Shown here in pieces: positions 1 through 8,253 of a stretch of 19,083 nucleotides of DNA. The notes beneath the pieces are model-generated. The model ran no database searches. It was not told where the DNA came from and saw only the letters and a program-made list of their open reading frames with translations. Position 1 is the first letter of the stretch. The number at the start of each line of letters is the position of its first letter. Origin of the DNA: Russula earlei (lineage: Eukaryota > Basidiomycota > Agaricomycetes > Russulales > Russulaceae); NCBI GenBank assembly GCA_025769875.1, contig JAGFNK010000887.1, forward strand, positions 1-19,083. Reading direction: 5' to 3'. Both the position numbers and the translations under genes were made by a program.

Positions 1-170
1 TGCTTGCGTACGTCCCTTTACTTACTGGTCTTGTGATCTCTTACGTCTTGTGATCCTTTCTGTGTTATCATGTGATCCATACATGTCCAGGTAACACTGG
101 ATTGCTGTTACTTTCCCTTTGTTTGGTTCTCTTTCCATTTATGATTCACTTCTTAGTTTCGACTGTGCAA

Positions 171-193
171 TGCTGCGCACCTACTGCGCAGCA
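171..193. other. U3 stem-loop 1 of LTR A
   Basis: TGCTGCGCA (171-179) and TGCGCAGCA (185-193) form a perfect 9-bp inverted repeat with a 5-base loop. The 3' LTR has the matching structure at 5413-5435 with TGCTGCACA and TGTGCAGCA, also perfect although both arms have changed. The role is unknown; a DNA-binding palindrome or an RNA stem are both possible. Confidence 0.75.
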
Positions 194-277
194 CAGTTAC
201 TTGGTTCTGACTCATTCGTGGCCTCATTCCTATGACTCCTACTTATTATGACTCCTACTATACTAGTAGCACAGTCA

Positions 278-299
278 AAGCGCAGCTATTGCTGCGCTT
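278..299. other. U3 stem-loop 2 of LTR A
   Basis: AAGCGCAGC (278-286), loop TATT, GCTGCGCTT (291-299): a perfect 9-bp inverted repeat just upstream of the TATA box. In the 3' LTR one arm carries a C-to-T change, which would still pair as G-U in RNA. Confidence 0.7.
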
Positions 300-305
300 C
301 TCCTG

Positions 306-314
306 TATATATAA
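306..314 (+). promoter_or_regulatory. TATA box of LTR A
   Basis: TATATATAA, identical in the 3' LTR at 5548-5556. It lies 23 bases upstream of the R-region stem-loop and is the only good TATA match in the LTR, so it marks the likely U3/R boundary region. Confidence 0.7.
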
Positions 315-328
315 GCTCAGTACTTTGT

Positions 329-350
329 GACCAAAGCCCTAAGCTTGGTC
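329..350 (+). other. R-region stem-loop of LTR A
   Basis: GACCAAAGC (329-337) pairs with GCTTGGTC (343-350) around loop CCTAA, with one bulged A. It is preserved in the 3' LTR. A homologous stem-loop with compensatory change occurs in LTR B (7513-7537). Its position just after the TATA box puts it at the predicted RNA 5' end. Confidence 0.6.
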
Positions 351-830
351 TCTTGTAGAATCCAACCTACTCTTGTCCAAACATATTCGCCTGCAACCCA
401 CTTCACTCTCACAAACTTAACCCACAACTACCTCTCCATTTCATCAACTCTCAACACACCATCCACCATCTACTCTTCGCCTTTCCCTTCCTTCCCTAAG
501 AGTCTCTCTTCACTCTCCTGAGAAGAGCTCTCCTCCTTTCAGACCTACCTTCCTCTACTCTCTCTGCGTTGTTCAAGGTCCCGACGGACTTGAACGCATA
601 TAGCTAGTGGAACCAGCCCTAGTCTATCCCATTACAAACTTACCCTAGCTTCTCAACGGACCGAGTCGTACTAGGAAGGGTCTATTGGCCATAACCTGTT
701 TAGCATAAAACACTTCGACCGCTGCAGGGATCCTTACTCATTATATACGGGAATCAGCCTGTTTCTTGAACACCTCTCTATCATCAACTTGCTTTCTGCT
801 TGTGAACTGACACGGCTAGTTACCGTGACA

Positions 831-841
831 TTTCTGGTCAC
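831..841 (+). other. Candidate primer-binding site of element A
   Basis: The 11 bases directly after the LTR end in TGGTCAC, the exact complement of GTGACCA at 327-333 near the predicted RNA start. Counting one more A-U and one G-U pair, most of the 11 positions could pair, as in self-priming Tf1/sushi elements. The TGG could alternatively start a tRNA-type site. Weak evidence in a decayed copy. Confidence 0.35.
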
Positions 842-845
842 ATTC

Positions 846-1670
846 AACAGGTTCATGTCCATGAACCATGACAGTAAGATTGCCAAAGACCCCATCAAAA
901 AGTGTGCATATTTCCTCTCACTAATGAAGGGACCTAAAGTCAAGGGATGGCTCGAAGCCATGGACCAATAGCTTGAAGACGTACAAGATGACCCCACCAA
1001 CATCCCACTCAGGCTCATGGGGTGGGAAGCACTGTGACAGCAGTTCTGCCGTGCATTCACCGACTATGCAGAATGCGAGAAGGCCCAAGACCGACTTAAG
1101 GAATTGAAGATGAAAGATGGCTTACTCGATGACTATATCTCAGAATTCCAACTGCTGGCAAGATGCGCAGGGCTCGATCTAGATGAGCCAACAGTGATGC
1201 GACTCTTCGCCTGGGGACTCCCACGAAGCCTGGTTGAATCATGCCTTGACCTGGAAGATCCTACTTCCTTCGTGGATTGGGTGGTGGCCACACAGAAGCA
1301 TCATTGGGTCTGGATGCGCAAACGCGCGATCTTGTCCAATCACTCCAGCAATTGTGGACGCAATAACAACCAATTCCAAAACAATAGACCCTGGGGACGA
1401 CTTGTGAACTCAAACTGGGCCAACCACGGAAACAACCAAAACAACGCTGTACCTGCACGCCCTCAACTCCCACCATGTGACCCGAATGCCATGGACACCA
1501 GCACAGGTGCCGCTTGCAAAGCAGTTACTGAAGCAGAAAAGCAAAAACACTGAGAAGAAGGAAGATGCTTTCACTGCTCTCTTAAGGGACACTTGGCCCG
1601 TGACTGCCCGACAAAACCGAAAAGAGAAACAACCCGTGCACGCACCACCGACACAGCCACCACCCGACTG
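846..1670 (+). pseudogene. Gag of element A (capsid part and CCHC nucleocapsid), broken
   Basis: Structural Gag protein that would assemble the cytoplasmic virus-like particle. One frame (that of 1104) runs through from about 846 to 1677 if three stops are ignored: TAG at 969, TGA at 1035 and TGA at 1551. The start matches mid-capsid sequence of Ty3/gypsy Gag (FLSLMKGPKVKGW, then FTDYAE...DDYISEF...LARCAGL), so the N-terminal part is missing and the LTR sits almost directly against the middle of gag. After an Asn-rich linker a perfect zinc knuckle follows at 1566-1607, CFHC-SLKG-H-LARD-C (CX2CX4HX4C). By family pattern the first two stops sit where Trp is expected and the third where Arg is expected, each one transition away. 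Confidence 0.85.
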
Positions 1671-1681
1671 AATCTTCTACT

Positions 1682-2450
1682 GTAGAAGTTATAGAGGAAG
1701 ACATGGTCATCAAACTAGCGAAAACAGCAAAGGTGCTCTCTGTAAAAGATAGGGAAGTCTTCATTAAAGCCTTGATGGGAAACGAAGAGGACAGAGAAGA
1801 GAATTTTTCAGATGCTTGAGCATAACGGCGATTGCTCGAGCTTTAGATATGGACCCCATGTACAAGTCTCAGAGAAAATCAATATCAGTGATGACTACTA
1901 TTTACATTGGGTCAAACAAAGCTGAAAAGAAAGCCCTGATAGACAGCGGCGCCACAGAATGTTTTATATCCCCCAGACTGACAAAGGAACTACATCTGCA
2001 AACAAAAAAGTTGTCCCCAACCAGAAATATCAAAAATGTCGATGGAACACTCAACCAACTGGGAAAGATCACCCAGAAGGTTGACTTAGAATTAAAACTA
2101 CTGGGACAAAAACACATACACCAATTCTTAGTCGCAGATATAGGACAAGACAACATCATTCTGGGCTATCCATTCCTGGAATCAACCAACCCCAAAATAC
2201 ACTGGTCTAAGGGAACCATGATGGGAAGAATCACACTCTCTGGAAGACAAGAAACACCAACATGGATCAAAACCCTGACAGACTGGGAAGAGGGTGATGA
2301 ACTGTGGTTACAGACTCAGATATGTAAGACTACCATAGCCCAACAGTTGGCTGAGTCCCAGATGGAAGATAAACCCAAAACCTGGCAAGAAATGGTCCCA
2401 CATCAATATCATGAATATGGACAAGTGTTCATGGAACAAGAATCTGAAAG
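1682..2450 (+). pseudogene. Aspartic protease domain of element A
   Basis: Retropepsin that would cleave the Gag-Pol polyprotein. The catalytic motif is visible as ALIDSGATECFI, with the active-site Asp codon at 1942-1944. Upstream, a short open stretch in another frame (1682-1816, EVIEEDMVIK) probably encodes the gag-protease linker, so at least two frame changes lie between the zinc knuckle and 1816. From 1816 the frame is open through the protease into the start of reverse transcriptase. The DSGA core is intact, so the damage is in the frame and not in the active site. Confidence 0.82.
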
Positions 2451-3210
2451 ATTTCCAGGACCTAGAAAATGGGACCATGCAATTGACTTAAAACCAGATG
2501 CCCCCACAACAATTAACTGTAGAGTATACCCTCTCTCAACAAAAGAAAAGGAAGAACAAGAGAAATTCCTTGAACAAAATCTACGACTCAAATGAATAAG
2601 AAGATCAAACTCACTGTACGCCAGTGGATTCTTTCTTATAAAAAAGAAAGACAGTAAGTTCCGACCGGTACAAGGCTACAGAAATTTGAACAAATGGACA
2701 ATACCCAACATATACCCCCTACCATTAATCCCCGAACTGATTCACGCTCTAGCAGGAAAAGAACTTTTTACTAAATTTGATGTCAGATGGGGCTACAATA
2801 ATATTCGGATCAAAGAAGGGGATAAATGGAAAGCAGCCTTCAAAACCAGTAATGGATTATTCGAACCCACTGTAATGTCTTTTGGATTAACAAATTCCCC
2901 GGCTACCTTCCAAACCATGATGGACGACATTTTTCAAGAAGAACTCACACAAGGATGGCTGAAAGTCCACATGGACGACATCATTATTGCCACAGAAAAC
3001 AATGAAGCCAAACACACACAAAAGGTCAACCACATTTTGTTGAAACTAAGACAGCATGACCTTTACCTTAAACCTGAGAAATGCCAATTCCACAAGAATA
3101 AAGTTGAGTACCTCAGCGTAATTATAGGAGAAGGAAAAGTGGCCATGGACCCCATCAAGGTCAAAGGGATCAAGGACTGGCCAACCCCAACTGACATTGA
3201 AAGAAGTTAG
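2451..3210 (+). pseudogene. Reverse transcriptase domain of element A
   Basis: Would copy the element RNA into DNA. Typical Ty3/gypsy RT blocks appear in order: PRKWDHAIDLKP, ASGFFLIKKKDSKFRPVQGYR, FTKFDVRWGYNNIRI, FKTSNGLFEPTVMSFGL, then the palm motif at 2965-2985. That motif reads V-H-M-D-D, where the family has Y-[LMV]-D-D, so the Tyr before the catalytic Asp pair is replaced by His (codon 2968-2970). A TGA at 2593-2595 interrupts the frame, and the frame is lost at about 3200, just before the RSFLGFCNFY segment, which continues in another frame from 3197. Confidence 0.9.
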
Positions 3211-3865
3211 AAGCTTCCTAGGATTCTGCAATTTCTACTGCAATTTCATACCAAATTTCTCCATCAAAGCCAGACCATTAAACGACTTAACAAAAAACAA
3301 ACAAACAATGGGAATGGATGGCAAAGGAAGAACAAGCCTTCCAAATACTAAAAGAAGCATGCATATCCTACCCAATACTTTGCACTCCAGAATGGACAAA
3401 ACAATTCATTCTAGATACTGATGTGTCAGGATTTGCCATTGGAGCAGTTATATCCCAAGAATACGAAGATGGTTTACACCCAATAGCTTACTACTCCAGA
3501 ACGCTGTTGGACGCAGAAAGAAATTACGACGCACACGATAAAGAATTGGCAGCAGTCATTTTCAGACTAAAAAGTGGACGACCATTTTTCCTAGGAGCCG
3601 ACAAACCAGTTAGAATAAGAATGGACCATAAAAACCTTACTTTAAAGAACCACAAAAACTAACAGGACGACAAGCCAGATGGATGCAATATATGCAAGAC
3701 TTCAATATCACCATGGAACACGTCCCTGGACACACACACACCATTGCCAATGCACTTTCTCGTCACAAAGACCTTAACAAGGGGGTAGAAGAACAAAAAA
3801 CTACTTTACTCCCACTTCAAATCCTCACACGAAAAATTTACCTACCAGACAAACCTGACAAATGA
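3197..3865 (+). pseudogene. RT thumb and RNase H domain of element A
   Basis: RNase H would degrade the RNA strand of the RNA-DNA hybrid. Three frames are needed: RSFLGFCNFYCNFIPNF (3203 on), then WEWMAKEEQAFQ and FILDTDVSGFAIGAVIS (about 3308-3662), then RQARWMQYMQDF and HVPGHTHTIANALSR (about 3650-3865). The Asp of LDTD and the AERNYDAHDKELAAV block are the expected Ty3/gypsy RNase H signatures. The first shift falls in an A/C-rich simple run near 3290-3305, which suggests replication slippage; the second lies near 3640-3650. Confidence 0.87.
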
Positions 3866-4931
3866 CGAGAGATCCTAAGACAGTTCCACGACACCCCCTT
3901 TGCAGGACACCCAGGCATAGCTAACACCTGGAACTTAATCAAACAACACTACGAAGGACCCAGACTGCGACATTTGTAGAACAATATGTCAAAGGTTGCG
4001 CTAAATGTCAAGAATCCAAAACTAACATACCAAGAAAGAAAGCCGTGACCTTCCCACTTGACACACATGTTGAACAAGGCCCCTTTCAATATGTATCAAT
4101 GGATCTCATTACTGATTTACCAAAATCAGAAGGATTTGACAGCATTCTCACCATTGTTGACCAAGGTTGCTCCAAAGCAACAAAGTTCATCCCATGCAAC
4201 AAAATGATCGATGGAACAGGCATTGCACATGAATATCTGAAACACCTTGTGCCTTGGTTCGGTATCCTCAAAAGAATCATCTCCGTTAGAGACCCTTGAT
4301 TTGCCTCAAACTTCTCTAAAGCTTTATGTAATACCTAGGGGTCAAACAAAACATGTCCACTGCATTCCACCCCCAAACTGATGGACAAACAGAAAGGATG
4401 AACACATGGCTAGAACAGTACCTAAGACCCTGGACCGCAACTCACCCCCACTCCTGGGCAAAAATGCTTCCTATAGCAGAATACACGCACAACTCATGGA
4501 AACACGAAACATCACAAAAATCACCACATGAACTCCTTATGGGATTCAAACCCCAAATCAACATCAGTCTAGAAGACAACAATGTGCCTTCATCTGTCGA
4601 TCACCTGAAACAATTAGAAGAGATGAGACAGGACGCACAACAACTTCTAGAATGTAAACAACAACCCCCAAAACCTGACATAGCAGAAATGAAAGAAGGA
4701 ACCCTTGTATGGCCAGAAGCAAAAAACCTCAAAACACGAGGAATGTGCAAGTTGATGCCCAAAAGATATGGCCCCTTTCCTATCATAAAGAAAATTTCCA
4801 AGGTTGCCTATCAATTACAACTTCCACCATTGATGAAAATACACGATGTCTTCCACGTCAATTTACTCCTTCCTTACATGGAGATGGAAGAATATGGCAC
4901 GCCAGTTTACACACCCCCCTCCGACCATTGA
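3866..4931 (+). pseudogene. Integrase of element A (zinc finger, catalytic core, C-terminal part)
   Basis: Would insert the cDNA into the genome. The N-terminal HHCC zinc finger is split: FHDTPFAGHPG in one frame (from 3866) and GCAKCQ in another (about 3975 on). The catalytic core follows: first Asp in SMDLITDLP (codon 4102-4104); the second normally lies in SDRDPRF but here reads S-V-R-D-P-stop (Val codon 4285-4287, TGA at 4297); the Glu in HPQTDGQTER (codon 4392-4394) is present after another shift. The C-terminal part, with KRYGPFPI and HDVFHVNLLLPY, is open to 4931. Loss of the second catalytic Asp would abolish activity independently of the frameshifts. Confidence 0.9.
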
Positions 4932-5124
4932 AAACAAGGAAGAATATGAAATTGAAGTGATTCTAGACACCAGAAGATTCAGATGAACACGTAAACTCCA
5001 ATACCTTGTACACTGGAAAGGCTACCCTTCATCAGATGATTCCTGGGTCAATCACCATGACCTCAATGCCCCCAAACTTCTCAAAGAATATTACTCTGCC
5101 ATGGCTGGACAACTAGATGTATAA
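4913..5124 (+). pseudogene. C-terminal chromodomain of element A
   Basis: After a one-base slip in a C run (4913-4921) the frame reads EEYEIEVILDTRRFR, TGA (4984-4986), then LQYLVHWKGYPSSDDSWVN and a C-terminal helix to TAA at 5122-5124. YLVHWKGY is the core of a chromodomain, with the aromatic positions (Y, W, and W of DDSW) that form the methyl-lysine cage in this fold. In chromoviruses this module tethers integrase to modified histone H3 in heterochromatin. This identifies the clade and fits the repeat-dense setting. Expression of this copy is ruled out by the frame damage. Confidence 0.88.
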
Positions 5125-5191
5125 AAGACCCCTCAAACTACCATCGAATCACTACCATTTCCCTCCCCCACACGCAAACAATGACATGTCC

Positions 5192-6072
5192 TGTTACACC
5201 ATTTTCCTTTTACGTTTACTTCTCACCTTTGCTATGGACTGCTGGCTTTTGTACGTCCCTTTACTTACTGGTCTCGTGATCTCTTACGTCTTGTGATCCC
5301 TTCTGTGTTATCATGTGATTCATACACGTCCAGGTAACACTGGATTGCTGTTACTTTCCCTTTGTTTGGTTCTCTTTCCATTTATAGTTACCTCTTAGTT
5401 TTGACTGTGCAATGCTGCACACTTACTGTGCAGCACAGTTACTTGGTTCTGACTCATTCGTGGCCTCATTCCTATGACTCCTACTTATCATGACTCCTAC
5501 TATACTAGTAGCACAGTCAAAGTGCAGCTATTGCTGCGCTTCTCCTGTATATATAAGCTCAGTACTTTGTGACCAAAGCCCTAAGCTTGGTCTCTTGTAG
5601 AATCCAACCTACTCTTGTCCAACATATTCTCCTACAACCCACTTCGCTCCTAATCCTCAAACCACATCCACCTCTCCATTTCATCAACTCTTCACACACC
5701 ATCTACCATCTACTCTTTGCCTTTCCCTTCCTTTCCTAAGAGTCTCTCTTCACTCCCCTGAGAAGAGCTCTCCTCCTTTAAGACCTACTTTCCTCTACTC
5801 TCTCTGCATTGTTCAAGGTCCCTGACTGGACTTGAACGCATATAGCTAGTGGAACCAGCCCTAGTCTATCCCATTACAAACTTACCCTAGCTTCTCAACG
5901 GACCGAGTCGTACTAGGAAGGGTCTATTGGCCATAACCTGTTTAGCATAAAACACTTTGACCGCTGCAGGGATCCTTACTCATTATACATGGGAACCAGC
6001 CCATTTCTTGAATACCTCTCTATCACCGACTTGTTTTCCGCTTGTGAACTGACATGGCTAGGTACCGTGACA
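5192..6072 (+). repeat. 3' LTR of element A
   Basis: 5244-6072 aligns with 1-830. The start at 5192 is inferred from TGTTAC, which mirrors the terminal GTGACA (6067-6072); no purine tract lies directly in front of it, so the left boundary is uncertain. It contains the TATA box (5548-5556), U3 stem-loop 1 (5413-5435) and the R stem-loop. The base after the LTR begins the gag of element B. Confidence 0.85.
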
Positions 6073-7307
6073 TGTCCTCCACTCCCAATTCTCCTGCCCC
6101 AACAGTCCACCACCTTGGTCTCAACCAGACCTTCTTCTCCTACCCTCATACCATTGCCACCCTCTAGAGAACCATCCCCCTCTGCTGCCGCTAACACTAA
6201 CATCAGACTCATAGTAAGACGTGCTGCCCAACACGTCGCCATGGTGGTCCGAGCCCACTGAGCTCTGGAATGACAATTCCCTGTCCACCATACTTTGTGC
6301 CTTTGGCAACAGATCCCCAACTCTTGGGACAACTAGTCTGCTAAGGTCTCACAGCCCATCGTATCACGTTCGCTCTCCCTCCCCTGACCCACTTCCTATC
6401 CCTCCTCGCACTGATCACACCATAATCCTTGATGCGAACTATCAACCTCAACCAACAGAGGTGACACCCCCTCCTGCCTACGTCCCTCCTCCCAACAATA
6501 TACCTACCAATCAACCTACAGAATTGGAAGAACTAGGAGAGGGATGGGAGGAAGGAGACCTGGGACTCAATATCCTCATCCCTGATCCGGGAAATGAAGA
6601 CGACACCATTCCCCCTCAATTTTTCATGCCTGACCTAGTCCACAGATTCCCCATTGTGATGGCTACCTATGGCCCTGGTTGCCCTACTCACAGGATAGCC
6701 ATCAGAGCCAAAGCCAATCCATACCCACGTCCCCTTCTCACAAAGAAAGACGCCTTCCTCTTTCAAAGTGGACTACGACATACCAAGGCCATAGATGAAG
6801 CCATCCGGTTTGAAGAAGACCTATCCCTTGAGGCCCAAGTTCGCAGATACAGGTTTGCTATAAGGAAGATGCACTTAATGGCAAACCAATTGGCAACTGC
6901 CCAAGAATGGCATCACGACATGGTATGGGAAGTACGAGATTTGGAAATGAAACTCACTCGAGCCAACGCCAAGTCAGGCCTTGAACCTCAAGTCCTCTTC
7001 CAATCTATGCCCCGCCTTACCAATGAAGAACATAAAGAGGCCAAAGAAGCTATCTCAGATCCGTGGTATCAATTTCACCCACTGACTAGCTGACAAGTGC
7101 AATTGGTGCAACAACGGGGCACATGACACTTTTGAATGCCCAAAGATAGCCATATGTGTCCTCTGCAATCATCAAGGACATCTCGCCGAACGATGCAGAA
7201 CCCCTCACCATCGCTGCAAAGCTCACAAAGTTTGTTGGGTCCCTAGAGACCAAATTCACTACCACCTTCATCGTTGCAGATCCTCCATCATCCCTTATAG
7301 CGGCTAG
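6072..7307 (+). pseudogene. Gag of element B with two zinc knuckles, frameshifted
   Basis: Retrotransposon nucleocapsid-type protein. The main open frame is 6218-7093; a Pro/Ser-rich N-terminus lies in other frames (an ATG at 6072-6074 begins MSSTPNSP). The middle is acidic (ELEELGEGWEEGDLG), followed by a charged, probably helical region (6780-6990). A frame change near 7085 leads to two tandem CCHC knuckles in 7086-7307: C-NW-C-NNGA-H-DTFE-C (7098-7139) and C-VL-C-NHQG-H-LAER-C (7155-7196), then further Cys/His residues and a TAG at 7305. I do not recognise the capsid part as standard Ty3 Gag. The stop lies 7 bases before a purine tract and LTR, so no pol is present. Confidence 0.72.
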
Positions 7308-7314
7308 GACTGTT

Positions 7315-7327
7315 AACAAGGGGGTGA
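7315..7327 (+). other. Polypurine tract of element B
   Basis: AACAAGGGGGTGA directly precedes the TGTCAC that starts LTR B. A purine run abutting an LTR is the plus-strand primer of LTR retrotransposons. Confidence 0.75.
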
Positions 7328-7491
7328 TGTCACAATACCGGCAACCAGACAAGCCTACCCAGACAAGCCTCATGATTCCCGCGCGTTCATGACTTGTCTT
7401 GCCTTGCATGTACCACTACCTTCCAGCGTGTTCCAGTTCAATCACCTCCCCTCTGCCTCATGTTTACTATTTGATATAGGAAATGTCTGTC

Positions 7492-7499
7492 TATATAAA
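7492..7499 (+). promoter_or_regulatory. TATA box of LTR B
   Basis: TATATAAA, 21 bases upstream of the R-region stem-loop, the same spacing as in LTRs A and C. Confidence 0.6.
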
Positions 7500-7512
7500 C
7501 CTGTCAGTACAC

Positions 7513-7537
7513 GAGAACAAGCCTTAAGCTTGTTCTC
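7513..7537 (+). other. R-region stem-loop of LTR B
   Basis: GAGAACAAGC (7513-7522), loop CTTAA, GCTTGTTCTC (7528-7537): a perfect 10-bp stem. The homologous stem in LTR A has C-G where this has A-T (ACC/GGT versus AAC/GTT), a paired change that keeps the helix. Confidence 0.7.
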
Positions 7538-7860
7538 TTGTGAATATCACTGGATTCTAGCTTCGGAGCTGTAGGCTTGCAGGAAATCAAGCAAACTGTT
7601 ACGAACCAAGGCCAAGTCCTGGCCGAGAACTGTCCTATTTTACTCAAGAAAGACCTCTCTCACTTTACATTGCCGACTCCCTTCCATTTTCTGGACTATC
7701 CCTCCTGTGGTACAAGATATTACTATTGCAAAGGCACTATAACACGACCAGGCACCTGTTTCCTAATCGGGTAATCATCGCGTGGCAGCCACATGGCCAC
7801 CCAGCCGCCATGAACCCGAAACAGCGGCACAAACTCTTAGAAACTGTTGCATAAATCATC

Positions 7861-7962
7861 TGACGTCATCAAGGCTCCAATGACATCATGGCTGACCTGA
7901 GCGACTCCACAGTGACCTCATAGGCTCACTAAGCGCTCCACAGTGACATCATAATGATGTCA
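7861..7962 (+). promoter_or_regulatory. CRE-like (TGACRTCA) array in U3 of LTR C
   Basis: A perfect palindromic CRE, TGACGTCA (7861-7868), TGACATCA (7881-7888), and the 19-base palindrome TGACATCATAATGATGTCA (7944-7962), interleaved with repeated CTCCACARTGA units. Such sites bind ATF/CREB-type bZIP factors (Atf1 in fission yeast). The first site is TGATGTCA in copy 2, a CpG loss, and the 19-base palindrome is degraded in copy 3. Binding is inferred from the motif only. Confidence 0.5.
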
Positions 7963-8098
7963 TCGCTCCACAATGATCAGTAATGCGCTCAGTAAGCCTG
8001 AAACTTGACACAAGCAAGTTTATGCCTCTGTAGTCCTATTGGATGGTACCAAAGAGTCTAGAGTAGTCCCAGTGCTTTGTAATCGACCCTGTACACTG

Positions 8099-8105
8099 TA
8101 TATAA
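8099..8105 (+). promoter_or_regulatory. TATA box of LTR C copy 1
   Basis: TATATAA, conserved in the other two family C LTRs, 22 bases before the R stem-loop and 33 bases before the GACTGTCCA segment that matches the primer-binding site. Confidence 0.68.
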
Positions 8106-8119
8106 GCCCCAATGAAGCA

Positions 8120-8140
8120 TGGCAGTCGTCAGACTGTCCA
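8120..8140 (+). other. R-region stem-loop of LTR C
   Basis: TGGCAGTC (8120-8127), loop GTCA, GACTGTCCA (8132-8140): 8 bp with one bulged T. All three copies keep the arms; only the loop varies (GTCA or ATCA). The right arm is also the predicted self-primer. Confidence 0.65.
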
Positions 8141-8253
8141 TTTGTGATACTCTCATCTTCCTGGGTACTCCCCTGCGACTGCTCAGTCTAAAGATTCCCC
8201 TCGCTTCCAAGGTACTCTTCAATGACCACCTTGTTTAAAGTCCCCTCGCTACA

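Larger units (their letters stand above)
1..830 (+). repeat. 5' LTR of element A (left end outside window)
   Basis: Bases 8-830 align end to end with 5251-6072. Nearly all differences I lined up in the first 300 bp are transitions, several of them CpG versus TpG or CpA. The LTR ends in GTGACA (825-830), the near-inverse of the TGTTAC that probably starts the 3' copy at 5192. A TATA box, two GC-rich stem-loops in U3 and a stem-loop in R are present in both copies. The level of divergence indicates an old insertion. Confidence 0.92.
1..6072 (+). mobile_element. Element A: degenerate Ty3/gypsy chromovirus, nearly full length
   Basis: Two direct repeats (1-830 and 5244-6072, the latter probably starting at 5192) flank an internal region that encodes, in order on the plus strand, gag with a zinc knuckle, aspartic protease, reverse transcriptase, RNase H, integrase and a C-terminal chromodomain. 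This order (integrase after RNase H) defines Ty3/gypsy, and the chromodomain defines the chromovirus branch, whose chromodomain directs integration to heterochromatin in known members. The copy is dead: the reading frame changes many times, several in-frame stops are present, the N-terminal half of gag is missing, and key RT and integrase residues are changed. The first roughly 50 bp of the 5' LTR and the left target duplication lie outside the window, so the duplication cannot be checked. Confidence 0.93.
7328..7596 (+). repeat. 3' LTR of element B, truncated by element C
   Basis: Starts TGTCACAATACC right after the purine tract. It contains a TATA box (7492-7499) and a stem-loop homologous in place and sequence to that of LTR A: the stretch from TATATAA through CAGTAC and TAAGCTTG to CTCTTGTG is shared. 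The LTR stops at 7596, where LTR C copy 1 begins, so only U3, R and a little U5 remain. Its expected right end (near GTGACA) is not found in the window. Confidence 0.68.

Noticed and set aside
327..521. Short plus-strand open frame in LTR A
   Set aside because: No ATG start, Ser/Thr/Pro composition from a C/T-rich R/U5; not kept in the 3' LTR, where indels break the frame.
5150..5191. Polypurine tract of element A
   Set aside because: The bases before 5192 are C/A-rich (CCCTCCCCCACACGC) with no purine run, so I do not call one; the tract may be lost or the LTR may start elsewhere.
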